Source: Pseudanabaena sp. FACHB-1998
Lineage (GTDB): Bacteria; Cyanobacteriota; Cyanobacteriia; Pseudanabaenales; Pseudanabaenaceae
DNA length: 64,000 nt
Assembly (NCBI RefSeq): GCF_014696355.1
Contig: NZ_JACJQA010000003.1
Location: 248,001 to 312,000, forward strand
Direction: 5' to 3'
Under the pieces are notes generated by a model that had not been told where the DNA came from, made no database searches, and saw nothing but the letters and a program-made list of their open reading frames with translations. Position numbers and translations under genes: made by a program. Shown here piece after piece: positions 52,012 to 61,575 of the stretch (positions are counted from its first letter, which is position 1; each line of letters opens with the position of its first letter).

Positions 52012-52084
52012 AACTTTAGTTTTTGGTTATCCTACACATCAAACGCGATCGCCATGATGATCATCCTCTTATCGTAATTTTATT

Positions 52085-52429
52085 TTATTCGTAGTTAGCC
52101 AGAATACGGCGAATTTCTGCGGCTGGGATATTTGACTGCTCAGATTTTGAGTAAATCGTAACTAAAATCACCGATGTGGCTGTTTTGACGTAGTAAATGA
52201 CTCTGTAACCTGCGCTTTTACCTTTTTTGTTGTCTCGATTCTTAATCCGCAATTTGAAAACTGTATAGCCAATGTTAGTAATTTGATCGCCTTGAAAGTT
52301 TCCTGCTTGCAGATCGTCAAGAATCGGTTGCAAATCTGCGCGAATGTTCCGATACTTTTTCGATAAATCGCGAAGTTTATTTTTAAACTCTTCTGAAAAT
52401 TTAAGTTCAACTAATGGATCAATCGACAT
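52085..52429 (-). CDS. RelE/ParE superfamily toxin
   Basis: 114 residues from the ATG at 52429 (an upstream ATG would add 14 residues within the antitoxin gene). LKFSEEFKNKLRDLSKKYRNIRADLQPIL and the beta-strand end YRVIYYVKTATSVILVTIYSKSEQSNI are RelE-type. R79-ish in SAGYRVIYY and the C-terminal K/E residues would form the ribosome-dependent RNase site. It overlaps the antitoxin gene by 11 bases. Confidence 0.85.
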   Translation of the reverse strand: MSIDPLVELKFSEEFKNKLRDLSKKYRNIRADLQPILDDLQAGNFQGDQITNIGYTVFKLRIKNRDNKKGKSAGYRVIYYVKTATSVILVTIYSKSEQSNIPAAEIRRILANYE

Positions 52430-52694
52430 CAATCCCTTCCCATAGTTCTGAAATTGGCTTGGTTCTGCCATTCATTACGTCATCCCAACCACGCCGAAAA
52501 CTTTCTATCGCAGGTTCGAGTTCCTGTGAGGTTTCTTGTGGGGTTAAGTTTTGAGTTTTTCGTTGAGTTACGGCAATATCTCGATCTAATAGTTCTCGTA
52601 GTTTGATTTTCTCGCGCAGTTCCAGAGAACTCATCATTTCTATGAGAGCTTTAAAAGGAAGAGATAAATTTACTTTTACTTGTGTACGTTTCAT
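52419..52694 (-). CDS. RelE-type antitoxin
   Basis: 91 residues preceding the toxin gene with an 11-base overlap. The N-terminal KVNLSLPFKALIEMMSSLELREKIKLRELLDRD segment is helical and probably dimerising; the acidic C-terminus (SELWEGIDVD) would occupy the toxin. No known DNA-binding fold is obvious, so the family is assigned from context. Confidence 0.75.
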   Translation of the reverse strand: MKRTQVKVNLSLPFKALIEMMSSLELREKIKLRELLDRDIAVTQRKTQNLTPQETSQELEPAIESFRRGWDDVMNGRTKPISELWEGIDVD

Positions 52695-53135
52695 GTTTAG
52701 TTTAGATCCTCATTTTTGTATTTATGATTTTTTATTGCAATTTTACACTTCCAGAAGGATCTCAAGTGTTTACTAGCAATATATATTACCCTGTGTAAAT
52801 CGCTATTTTGATTTTCGGCAGATTAAGGGCGATCGCCTCTCACCAAACCCAAACAAAACCCAATAATCGAGTTGGTACTAAAGATCGCTCTTGCTTGAGG
52901 ATGCTAATTTAGGATGGGCGATCGCTGTCAATGTTACAGAAAATTGTTGTCGCTCTAAATTAGAAGGTTGAGATAAAGTTTAGCGCGATCGCTCTTTGAG
53001 TCGAGTTTGATGTAGTTGCTGTTTTAGATTTCAGAAAAGTACTCCCTTTCACCAGCTAGGCTGAAAATGCTAACATAATCTCAGTTATTCATTACTAATT
53101 AGCTTGGCATTACCTCTTTAACAATACTTTCTACT
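52695..53135. other. Intergenic region at the right edge of the toxin-antitoxin segment
   Basis: Holds the right direct repeat (52917-52940) and four GCGATCGC or near-HIP1 sites. No gene, hairpin or RNA was recognised in the remainder. Confidence 0.6.
52917..52940 (+). repeat. Direct repeat, right copy
   Basis: 24 bases identical to 51304-51327 (GGCGATCGCTGTCAATGTTA plus CAGA), with weaker flanking identity over about 60 bases. Distance between copies is 1.6 kb. Confidence 0.7.
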
Positions 53136-54665
53136 TTAATCAAAAATTTCTATTTTGATTTTTGGAACAATAGAACCAGAACCAAAACACCAGCTCTCTC
53201 CTGTTTTAGTATGTGATTGAGCCTCAATAGCACGCATCAATTCTAATGAGGCTTTATTCTTCTGTTCTAAATCAAACGCAATATGCTCACTTCCATTTCG
53301 TATTACTTCTTCATTAATATAATATATTTTTATATTATTTATATCGTAACCAATTGCATCAAGAGTCTTTAAATAAAAAGTACAGTTTAAGTCGTACTCC
53401 ATGTTAATTAATATATCAAGAATTAAAGGAATCGCATTTCTAGCTGGCAAGCCTATTTTACCTACTGCAATAATTGCAGACTTACAAATTTCGTTGTCAG
53501 AGTCTCTAATTAACTCAATAATAGAAGACACTACTTCTATAGCATCTATACCAATTTCTGAAAGCGCCCAAGCAGATTTTCTTCGGATTAACTGTCTTTC
53601 ATCTTTAAGTAAATTCGCAATAGGTATAACTGCTTTAGCTCCGATATTTACTAAAGTATCCCAAGCCTCAATATTTCCTTCATTTTGAGATTTTATTAAT
53701 TCAATAAGTTGTGGAATAGCTATTTGTGAGTCTTCTCCAAACTTAGACAGAGAATTAACTGCTAAAGGTTTAAAATGATCAACTGGAGAAGATAATAATG
53801 AGAGAGAGACTTGAATATCATTCTTACGTTTTATATAATCAATATTCTGAAGTTCTATAAGGACATCTTGTGCTGCTTGAAAGCGCTCTAATGGATCAAT
53901 TGCTAACAAATTTTTGATAATTGAATAGGTGTTATCTGAAATATATTGCTTGCCAGATTCTATCCAAGATTCATCAAACAAAGTTTGTAGATCTTCTGGT
54001 GACATTCCAGTTAGTAGATGAAGACATGTAGCTCCAAGAGAATATAGGTCACTAGAAAAAGAAGAATAATTATCTGGAGATTGATAACCTTTAGTACCAT
54101 CTGGGAAGCTATAGGGTTGTTGAATATCACATTTGTGATTGCTATTTTTAACAATTTGCTCGGCTGTACTTCCATCCATTCTCTTAGAAATACCAAAATC
54201 AAGCAGCAGCAGCTTACCACTATTTTCTTGCCTCATAACATTAGATGGCTTGATATCTTTATGAATAATACCTTTTTTATGAACAAAATCTAATATAGGT
54301 AATATTTCAGAAAGCAAGTCTAAAATTTGTGTTTCACTAAATTTGCCGTTAGATTGCAATTCATCTTCAAGATTTTGACCTTGAATTAGTTCTTGCACCA
54401 TACAATCTTGGTCATCGATATAAGCAAGCAAGTTTGGTGTCTGTGAGTATTTTTCAAGTTGTAAAAGGATTCTTGCTTCTTCCTTAAATAAATTTCTTAA
54501 ATCTTTTTTATCTTGGAAATAAGTATATACAAACTGTTTTACAACACATTTTTCATCAAACCTTAAATGGTCTTTAGCTAGAAAAGTTTCGCCAATCCCC
54601 CCTGATTTTAATTCCTCAATGATTTCATATCGATTGCTTAATAAGCTACCAATTTCTAAATTCAT
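53136..54665 (-). CDS. Serine/threonine protein kinase with HEAT-like repeats
   Basis: 509 residues. The kinase domain has the Gly loop LKSGGIGETFLAKD, K43 (CVVKQF), catalytic loop IIHKDIKPSN (H135-K136-D137; normally HRD) and LDFGISK (156-160). HEAT-like helical repeats follow (about 280-430; IVSSIIELIRDSDNEICKSAIIAVGKIGL and similar). Position 136 Lys rather than Arg suggests an altered regulation of the activation loop. The gene is notably AT-rich and has no GCGATCGC site within it, unlike its neighbours. A possible HGT import; substrate unknown. Confidence 0.88.
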   Translation of the reverse strand: MNLEIGSLLSNRYEIIEELKSGGIGETFLAKDHLRFDEKCVVKQFVYTYFQDKKDLRNLFKEEARILLQLEKYSQTPNLLAYIDDQDCMVQELIQGQNLEDELQSNGKFSETQILDLLSEILPILDFVHKKGIIHKDIKPSNVMRQENSGKLLLLDFGISKRMDGSTAEQIVKNSNHKCDIQQPYSFPDGTKGYQSPDNYSSFSSDLYSLGATCLHLLTGMSPEDLQTLFDESWIESGKQYISDNTYSIIKNLLAIDPLERFQAAQDVLIELQNIDYIKRKNDIQVSLSLLSSPVDHFKPLAVNSLSKFGEDSQIAIPQLIELIKSQNEGNIEAWDTLVNIGAKAVIPIANLLKDERQLIRRKSAWALSEIGIDAIEVVSSIIELIRDSDNEICKSAIIAVGKIGLPARNAIPLILDILINMEYDLNCTFYLKTLDAIGYDINNIKIYYINEEVIRNGSEHIAFDLEQKNKASLELMRAIEAQSHTKTGESWCFGSGSIVPKIKIEIFD

Positions 54666-54820
54666 GATTTCAAACTTAAATAGATTTACATTAATTGTAC
54701 TTATTGATCCAATAAATTTTTACTCAGTTAGATAAACCTTGTATTAAATTGCAAAAACTCTGACCTGCTTGTTATTTTTGTTGTGTTTTTTGTAAAGATT
54801 GCACGATCACCTTAGTCAAA

Positions 54821-55219
54821 CTACCAAAAAATACTAATCAAGTTTGCATCAACAATATTTTGATCACAACTCAAAAGAGCTACCTGATTTCCTTGCCCCT
54901 CTACCACCATAGCCGTTGATACAATCTGGCGATCATGCATCTCATTGATAGAAATGAGTTCCACACTTTTCTCAATTACATCAGCATCAAGTGGATAGAT
55001 AGAAAGTCGTTTATCTTGTTTCACTACCTTTAACAAAGCATCAACAGAAGGAATCGATGTCTTGCCACGACTCACAATCCATACCGACTCAGCCAAAGCG
55101 ATCGCAGGTAAAATCAATTCACTACTTGAATCCGCAATAATTTCTTTAGCAGTCACCCCTAAACGAGAATTACCTTCCAAAAACCAAATTAAAGCGTGGG
55201 TATCAAGAATATATTTCAT
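54821..55219 (-). CDS. vapC: VapC-like PIN-domain toxin
   Basis: 132 residues from the ATG at 55219 (the open frame starts 21 bases further up, overlapping the antitoxin gene). KYILDTHALIWFLEG with D6, the acid in AESVWIV, and LLSCDQNIVD near the end match the PIN metal site. RNase cleaving tRNA or mRNA by family. Antitoxin gene immediately upstream. Confidence 0.88.
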   Translation of the reverse strand: MKYILDTHALIWFLEGNSRLGVTAKEIIADSSSELILPAIALAESVWIVSRGKTSIPSVDALLKVVKQDKRLSIYPLDADVIEKSVELISINEMHDRQIVSTAMVVEGQGNQVALLSCDQNIVDANLISIFW

Positions 55220-55230
55220 AATTGTTAGAA

Positions 55231-55464
55231 TCAAGCCCACCCAAGAGCATCGTCAATATCACCATTAAACTCAGCATCTCTAAAATCAGCTTCAGTCGAT
55301 TGTTGAGAACCTGAAAACATCCCAAACGACATAAACTGACTAGCTCGATTAACTGATTCAGGCTTAAAGAAAGTCACAAAAACTTGACTCTCCGTAATAT
55401 CTTGGGGAATTTCTGCTAACTCGACTTTACCGTTCCGATATATTCCTTGGATTGTCTGTAACAT
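55231..55464 (-). CDS. VapB-like antitoxin
   Basis: 77 residues, encoded directly upstream of the PIN toxin, 11 bases apart. N-terminal TIQGIYRNGKVELAEIP has the beta-strand-turn pattern of AF2212/AbrB-like antitoxins, the rest is acidic and probably binds the toxin. Family assignment is tentative. Confidence 0.75.
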   Translation of the reverse strand: MLQTIQGIYRNGKVELAEIPQDITESQVFVTFFKPESVNRASQFMSFGMFSGSQQSTEADFRDAEFNGDIDDALGWA

Positions 55465-55562
55465 AATCGTTTGCGCTGGTTAATTTGAGCGATCGCCAAT
55501 CAAGTGTAGCACTACAACATTTTAGTGAATATTCATAGCGATTAGCATAACATCGGTAGCAG

Positions 55563-56243
55563 TTAGCTCACTAATCCCGATCGCAATGCTAGAACCGCCG
55601 CTTGCACGCGATCGTTGACCAACAACTTATTCATAATGCCGCGTACATAGGTCTTTACCGTATGCTCACTCAAATATAAAGCCTTTGCAATTTCAGGATT
55701 ACTATAACCTTCGACGATTAAACGTAATACTTCCATTTCTCTTTCTGAGAGCGTTCCCTGTGGAATTGGTGGTATGTTTTTTGATATAGGCGTGGCAATC
55801 TTAACCTGATCCACCACCAACTGGGCAATTTGAGCATCCAAATATGTCGCTCCCTCATGTACTACAGCGATCGCCTGCGTTAACTGATCCACACTTGTAC
55901 CCTTAACGCAGTAACCATCCGCACCACTAGATAGCGCCGCAAACACCTCTGTCCGTTCCGTATGCGATGTCAGCATGATCACCTTCATCTGGGGCAGCGC
56001 TTGCTTAATCTGTTGGGTTGCAGCGATCCCGTCTAAGTGAGGCATTCCCACATCCATCAACACCACATCGGGAAGCAGACTCGTGGCAGATTCGATTCCA
56101 CCATAGCCATCCTCAGCAATACCAACTATTTCAAACTGAGAATTAGCTCCCAACAAATGCTTTAAACCTACCCGCACCATCGGATCATCTTCGACAACTA
56201 GCAGTTTAATTTTTATCGGGTTTAATGTTGATTGTTCACTCAT
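55563..56243 (-). CDS. NarL/FixJ family response regulator
   Basis: 226 residues: receiver domain with VVEDDPMVR (acidic pocket), acceptor D64 (VVLMDVGMPHLDG), MLTSHTER and a C-terminal LuxR-type HTH (about 160-220; LSEREMEVLRLIVEGYSNPEIAKALYLSEHTVKTYVRGIMNKL). Not next to a kinase, so its partner is elsewhere. The leader contains only scattered sequence and no hairpin. Confidence 0.93.
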   Translation of the reverse strand: MSEQSTLNPIKIKLLVVEDDPMVRVGLKHLLGANSQFEIVGIAEDGYGGIESATSLLPDVVLMDVGMPHLDGIAATQQIKQALPQMKVIMLTSHTERTEVFAALSSGADGYCVKGTSVDQLTQAIAVVHEGATYLDAQIAQLVVDQVKIATPISKNIPPIPQGTLSEREMEVLRLIVEGYSNPEIAKALYLSEHTVKTYVRGIMNKLLVNDRVQAAVLALRSGLVS

Positions 56244-56463
56244 ATTGCTAGTTTGTGATGGTTAGGCGATCGCATAAGAACATAGCTAAAACCTGCTCCC
56301 CATGCTGGGCGTACGCCACAGGCTTTGGGATTTTAGATTTAATTGAACCCAGATACTTATTAAGTATCATGACCTGACGAAGAGCATTAAATTTGCTAAC
56401 GTCTAAACTCATTGGAAGAACTTAGCTAAATCAAATTTTACTCAAAAATACCATTTATTAATC

Positions 56464-56560
56464 ATACTCCTTTCCCAGTCAAGAAATAGCGGTGCGTGGC
56501 TTTGCCACGCACCGCTATTTCTTGGGTTTATATGTATATTTCTTTGGTGAGAAGGGAGTA
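56464..56560 (+). repeat. Palindromic element family C, copy 2
   Basis: Outer TACTCCTTTCCCA at left, TGAGAAGGGAGTA at right, and a central 20-bp stem (56481-56500 with 56504-56523) whose sequence is unlike that of copy 1. Confidence 0.75.
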
Positions 56561-56571
56561 AAGATTTGATG

Positions 56572-56660
56572 GAGAGCATCTCACTTTGGAACGTTTGACA
56601 AAGGCAAGGGGCTTAAGTCCCTTATCTAGGCTTGGCAAAATCGTGACCGCGCCAAACCCT
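56572..56660 (+). repeat. Family F element, copy 3
   Basis: GAGAGCATCTCACTTTGG, TTTGACAAAGGCAAGG and GGCTTGGCAAAATCGTG match the members at 10292 and 10609 (inverted). Its last part reaches to about 60 bases before purH. Confidence 0.65.
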
Positions 56661-56722
56661 AAGCGATGTAATTGCTGCGCTAAGCGCTGTAGAATAACTT
56701 GATGAATATGGAGCGAATATTT

Positions 56723-58321
56723 ATGAAACCCCTTGCCCTTTTGAGTGTTTCTGACAAAACAGGACTACTCGACCTTGCCCGTGAATTATCAACCACTTAC
56801 CAATATCAATTAATCAGTAGTGGCGGAACTGCTAAGGCACTCAAGGCGGCAGAGCTTGAAGTTACTAAGGTTTCGGACTATACTGGCGCACCCGAAATTT
56901 TAGGTGGCAGGGTAAAAACCTTGCATCCGCGCATTCATGGCGGCATCTTGGCTCGCCTTGATTTACCCGAACATCAGCAAGATTTGTCTGACAATGAGAT
57001 TCAACCAATTCGGATTGTAGTTGTGAATCTCTATCCCTTTGAAGAGACGATCGCCAAGCCTAATGTTACTCTAGAAGATGCGATCGAAAATATAGACATT
57101 GGGGGACCCACCTTAATTCGAGCCTCAGCGAAGAACTATAAACATGTTGCGGTCTTATCTAGTCCTAGCCAATATGCAGAATTTCTAGAGGAACTAAAAG
57201 CGAACAATGGTGAAACGACTTTAGAGTTCCGCAAAAAATTAGCGATCGCCGCTTTTAGACATACCCAAGCCTATGACACAGCGATCGCTAAGTATCTAAG
57301 TGGCGATTTAGAAAATAGCTTGCCAAGCAATTTGGAAACAGAAATCCTTAATACGGAAGAGAAATTATCCAATACAATTTCTTCCTCCTATACCTTGTTA
57401 TGCAATAATCCTAAGCCTTTGCGCTATGGCGAAAATCCCCATCAACCCGCCACATGGTATCAAGTCGGAGCAATTCCGAAAGGCTGGTCAGCCGCGCAGC
57501 AATTGCAAGGGAAAGAACTCAGCTTTAACAACTTGCTCGACCTAGAGGCGGCGCGTAGTATTGTGGCAGAATTTAGCGATGAGCTAGCCTGTGCCGTGAT
57601 CATCAAGCATAACAATCCCTGTGGTGTAGCGATCGCGCCGACCATTGCGGAAGCCTATCAAAAAGCCTTTGATGCCGATTCTACTTCGGCTTTTGGTGGT
57701 ATTGTGGCGCTCAATCGTCCCATTGACGAAGAGACAGCCAAGCTTCTCAATAAAACCTTTTTGGAATGTGTGGTTGCGCCTGCATGTGTGCCAAGTGTCA
57801 CAGAGATTCTAGCGAAAAAGCAAAATCTGAGAGTTTTAGTACTATCGGACTTCAAGCATGGTTCGCAAGAGACCGTCAAAACCATTGCTGGAGGGATGTT
57901 GGTGCAAAAATCTGATGATGAGCCAGTTCAGTCTGATGCATGGCAAGTGGTCACCCAAAAGCAACCGACCCCAGAGCAGTTGCAAGAACTTCTCTTTGCT
58001 TGGAAGATTTGCCGTCATGTGAAGTCCAATGCGATCGCCATTACCAAAGATCTCACAACCCTCGGCGTTGGCGCGGGGCAAATGAATCGAGTGGGTTCGA
58101 TCAAAATTGCCTTGGAGCAAGCAGGCGAAAAGGTTCAGGGCGCTTGTCTCGCCAGTGATGGCTTCTTTCCCTTTGATGACTCGGTGCGGACGGCCGCAGC
58201 AGCAGGGATTACCGCGATCGTTCAACCTGGGGGAAGTATGCGTGATGCTGATTCAATCAAGGCTGCCGATGAACTTGGTTTAGTGATGGTGTTAACAGGC
58301 GTGCGCCATTTCTTACATTAA
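56723..58321 (+). CDS. purH: Bifunctional AICAR formyltransferase/IMP cyclohydrolase
   Basis: Last two steps of purine synthesis. 532 residues from ATG 56723, chosen because GGAG lies nine bases before it and because family N-termini begin MxxxLLSVSDKTG. The IMP cyclohydrolase domain (about 1-200; GGRVKTLHPRIHGGILAR) and the AICAR transformylase domain (about 215-532; FNNLLDLEAA, IKHNNPCGVA, FDADSTSAFGGIVALNR) are complete. Adjacent to no other pur gene. Terminated by a classical hairpin with T-run. Confidence 0.97.
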   Translation: MKPLALLSVSDKTGLLDLARELSTTYQYQLISSGGTAKALKAAELEVTKVSDYTGAPEILGGRVKTLHPRIHGGILARLDLPEHQQDLSDNEIQPIRIVVVNLYPFEETIAKPNVTLEDAIENIDIGGPTLIRASAKNYKHVAVLSSPSQYAEFLEELKANNGETTLEFRKKLAIAAFRHTQAYDTAIAKYLSGDLENSLPSNLETEILNTEEKLSNTISSSYTLLCNNPKPLRYGENPHQPATWYQVGAIPKGWSAAQQLQGKELSFNNLLDLEAARSIVAEFSDELACAVIIKHNNPCGVAIAPTIAEAYQKAFDADSTSAFGGIVALNRPIDEETAKLLNKTFLECVVAPACVPSVTEILAKKQNLRVLVLSDFKHGSQETVKTIAGGMLVQKSDDEPVQSDAWQVVTQKQPTPEQLQELLFAWKICRHVKSNAIAITKDLTTLGVGAGQMNRVGSIKIALEQAGEKVQGACLASDGFFPFDDSVRTAAAAGITAIVQPGGSMRDADSIKAADELGLVMVLTGVRHFLH

Positions 58322-58329
58322 ACTTGCCT

Positions 58330-58362
58330 AAAAAAAGGCGGCGCAATGCGCCGCCTTTTTTT
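58330..58362. terminator. Rho-independent terminator shared by purH and the hybrid kinase
   Basis: 15-16-bp arms, GGCGGCGC-AAT-GCGCCGCC core, A-run before and T-run after, so it works in both directions between convergent genes. Confidence 0.9.
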
Positions 58363-58369
58363 TGTGGGA

Positions 58370-61300
58370 TTACTCCGCAATTAAAAGAAAGCGAATGTTT
58401 TCCATATTGCTCTCATTTCGCAAAGCTTGAATTTGGGTGGCAATCTTAGTGCTGGCGATAATTACATCGGGCTGAGAGGCGATCGCATGGCTTCGCAGAT
58501 CATCGATGGGTGAAATTGTTGAAGGTAGAAAGCCTTGATTTTGTAGCATATCCGTGAGGATTCCAATCGACACAAAGTTCTCATCAACGATTAAAACCTT
58601 TTTGCCTTTGCTAGTTTTGCTAGACAACAAAAGCTCCACTTCACGCATTAAAATCACCATATCAAGGGGCTTAGTCACATAGCTATCAATTCCCAAATGT
58701 AAGCCCTTTTCCTTATCATCGAGTACAGAGACGATAATAATGGGAATGTCTAAAGTCGCAGGATCGGACTTAAGAATGGCGGCAACATCATAGCCATTGA
58801 TGCCATGCATGACGATATCAAGGGTGATTAAATCAGGGCGACTTTCCCGCACCTTCCCGATCGCATCCTGCCCATTATCCGCTTCTCTGACCTCATACCC
58901 CTTCGCTTCTAGCTCCTGTCTCAGCAAATTCCGAATGCTAGGATCATCATCAATTACGAGGATATTTTTAGGAGTCTTCCTATCGATCTGAATATCAGTA
59001 TTTAGATCTAACTGAGCTTCATGGATAATTCTCTTTTTAAGCTGTTCAATGAGAATATCAAAGTTAATGGAAGGAATGTCATTTTGGGGTTGGGCAGCCT
59101 TAGCGATCGGGATACTAAAGGAGAAGATGCTACCCTTGCCGATTTCGCTCTCCACCCAGATCTTACCACCATGATGCTCGACAATTTCTCTGGAAATCGG
59201 CAAGCCCAGCCCCGTACCCTGTGGCTTGTCGGTGAGGGTGTCGCCCACCTGCTTAAACTTCTCAAATACCTTGGGCTGATCCGATTCCGAGATCCCTACG
59301 CCTTGGTCTATTACACTCACCACGATTGTTTGCTCTTGTCTTTGCACGCGACAAGTAACACTACCGCGTTCCGTAAACTTGACGGCATTCGAGATGAGAT
59401 TAATCACCACTTGGATTAAGCGATCGCGATCGCCAAGGATATTGGGTAAATTCTCCTCAATTTCTCGAATAGGATTTAATCCTTTCTGCTCAAATAGTGC
59501 CGAGGTGGCGGCAAAGGCTCGATCAATCACTTCATTAATTGTCAAGCTATCCATATTCCATTGCATCTTGCCAGCTTCAATCTTGGCAACATCCAAAACC
59601 TCATTAATTAATTTTGTAAGTCTAGTTCCTTCAGAAACAATAATTTCAATATTTTCGGCAACTTGACGGACACTGCGTTTCACCTTCTTATCTTCTGTTT
59701 GAATGAGAGGAAAGATTGATTCGTCTAGTTTTTTCTGAATGAGCTTAGCAAATCCTAAAACCGAAGTAAGTGGCGTTCTTAATTCATGGGATACCGTGGA
59801 GATAAAGTCTGTCTTCATGCGATCTACTTCTTTCTCCGCCGTAACATCGCGAATTAAGATCACAGTGCCTAAATAATTGGTGCTTAATTCAGCCTCTTCA
59901 TCAAGATTAACTTCCCTAAAAATAGAAGTTGCGACCGCTTTACCTGTACGGCGATCGGGCAAGTTAAACTCCGCACTAAAGACCTGTTTGGGATTTTCTC
60001 TAGTGCTAGTGACTAGATTTGCAATCTCCTCGGCTTTAAAAATCTCGCTATAGCTAGTCGCATTGGCTAAAGTCTTACTACTTACGCCAATCATCCCCGC
60101 GATCGCAGGGTTAAATTGAGTAATCCGATCTGCGCCATCGACCACCAACAAGCCATCCACCATGTTATCGATAATGGCTTTAATTTCACTGGTGCGCTGC
60201 TCAACCTTCTGCTCCAGAGTGCGGCTGTAGTCAGCCAACTGCTCACCCGAAGCCTTTAGCTGCATCGTCATTTGATTAAACGCCAGAGCCAGAATCCCAA
60301 TTTCATCCTTAGTTAAAATTGGTGCTTGAGCATTCAGGTTGCCTCCTGAGACTTGGTTTGCAGCATCAGCAATCACCAGAATTGGCTGGGTAATCCGTCG
60401 GGCTAGCAAATACACAGCAACCAGCAAAATACCTGCGGAACTAAGTCCAATCAGCAAGATGTCTCGCGCTAACCGATTTGCAGGTTCAAAAGCTTCATCC
60501 TGATTGATTTCCGATAGAATAGCTAAGTTTTGACTGGTTGACCAACGGAAAACGCCCACTACAGGCACACCTGCATAGTTAGTGTATAGCCCATAACCAT
60601 CCTGCTTCGCAAGCGCAAGGTCAATACCTTCACTTCTCACTTCAGCGATTTCTTTTTTATCGGTTTTTGCCTCTGTTTTCGTGTCTGTTTTGCTATCCCC
60701 TTTAGTATCAGCTTTATTTTTATTCTCTTCCCTAGAAATGAATACGCTCTTTTTGCCAGCACGACCGACTAAATAAGTAGCACTAGTTTTACCTAAGCCA
60801 GTCCGTTCACGAATGAGGTTATCGATGTCTTGGAGCGCTAAGTTAACGGAAATCGCTCCCATTCTCGTGTCTTCGCGATCAAATACGGGAGTAGCAAAAG
60901 TAATCTGCGCTCTTCCTGTGGCAGGTGACAAATAGAAATTAGGAACAACGGTATTCGCACTTTGCAACGTAAAGAAAGTTGTGGGATCGCCTAAAGGTCG
61001 AAACTTGCCAGCCAGATTATCTCCTTCACTAGAAAAAACGACGAAACCTCCATTAGTAGTGGCGATAAAGCTCGTTAAGTTAGGTTTGGTGGCAATTACT
61101 TCCGATAAAAATTTGTTCAAACGGGCATAGGCGGCGATGGATTCAGGGGTTTTGGGAGTATTAGTTAAGAGGGTGGTTAGCTCTTCTCTGACGTTAGGTA
61201 ACTGGGTTAGTAAAATGACATCTTTGCGTTGATTGCTAACCCATTCATTCAGTTGATATTCCTTAAGAGATGTGGCTACCTTTAAACGGTCAATTACGGA

Positions 61301-61423
61301 AACTTGCAGAGCATCACGCGATCGCACATAGGCGGAGAAAGCCACAATACTTACCGTTACCGTAGACAGTATTGAGAAGTAAGTAACTAGTTGAAGTAGT
61401 AGGCTTTTTCCCCAGAAATTCAT
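58370..61423 (-). CDS. Membrane hybrid sensor kinase: dCache-HAMP-PAS-HisKA-HATPase-REC-pseudoREC
   Basis: 1017 residues. Membrane helices at about 9-30 and 320-342 enclose a periplasmic Cache domain (about 40-315) that contains a lysine/threonine-rich insertion (235-258). HAMP (322-390), PAS (412-530), HisKA with H546 ([10 protein letters not shown]), HATPase (about 665-775; DQGVGI, GTGLGL), a receiver with acceptor D869 and K918, and a second, shortened receiver-like domain from ~940 in which the acceptor position is S991 rather than Asp. A sensor of an extracellular signal with an internal phosphorelay; the second domain is probably a binding module only. Confidence 0.93.
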   Translation of the reverse strand: MNFWGKSLLLQLVTYFSILSTVTVSIVAFSAYVRSRDALQVSVIDRLKVATSLKEYQLNEWVSNQRKDVILLTQLPNVREELTTLLTNTPKTPESIAAYARLNKFLSEVIATKPNLTSFIATTNGGFVVFSSEGDNLAGKFRPLGDPTTFFTLQSANTVVPNFYLSPATGRAQITFATPVFDREDTRMGAISVNLALQDIDNLIRERTGLGKTSATYLVGRAGKKSVFISREENKNKADTKGDSKTDTKTEAKTDKKEIAEVRSEGIDLALAKQDGYGLYTNYAGVPVVGVFRWSTSQNLAILSEINQDEAFEPANRLARDILLIGLSSAGILLVAVYLLARRITQPILVIADAANQVSGGNLNAQAPILTKDEIGILALAFNQMTMQLKASGEQLADYSRTLEQKVEQRTSEIKAIIDNMVDGLLVVDGADRITQFNPAIAGMIGVSSKTLANATSYSEIFKAEEIANLVTSTRENPKQVFSAEFNLPDRRTGKAVATSIFREVNLDEEAELSTNYLGTVILIRDVTAEKEVDRMKTDFISTVSHELRTPLTSVLGFAKLIQKKLDESIFPLIQTEDKKVKRSVRQVAENIEIIVSEGTRLTKLINEVLDVAKIEAGKMQWNMDSLTINEVIDRAFAATSALFEQKGLNPIREIEENLPNILGDRDRLIQVVINLISNAVKFTERGSVTCRVQRQEQTIVVSVIDQGVGISESDQPKVFEKFKQVGDTLTDKPQGTGLGLPISREIVEHHGGKIWVESEIGKGSIFSFSIPIAKAAQPQNDIPSINFDILIEQLKKRIIHEAQLDLNTDIQIDRKTPKNILVIDDDPSIRNLLRQELEAKGYEVREADNGQDAIGKVRESRPDLITLDIVMHGINGYDVAAILKSDPATLDIPIIIVSVLDDKEKGLHLGIDSYVTKPLDMVILMREVELLLSSKTSKGKKVLIVDENFVSIGILTDMLQNQGFLPSTISPIDDLRSHAIASQPDVIIASTKIATQIQALRNESNMENIRFLLIAE

Positions 61424-61575
61424 TTTTAACCTCTAGTTTGTTTAATCCGTTAACTCTAAGAACGATCTTCACAACCATCTTTAAGTTGTTGCGATCATCC
61501 TAACTCGACTTTTAATATTAGTTTAGATATTACTCAATCGCGTTAATTTAGGACGATTAATATCTAAGCCGCCAT

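Larger units (their letters stand above)
56244..56722. other. Gap with family C and family F elements
   Basis: Bases 56464-56560 form a family C element and 56572-56660 a family F element. About 200 bases before them serve the NarL gene's promoter. No gene was recognised. Confidence 0.7.
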
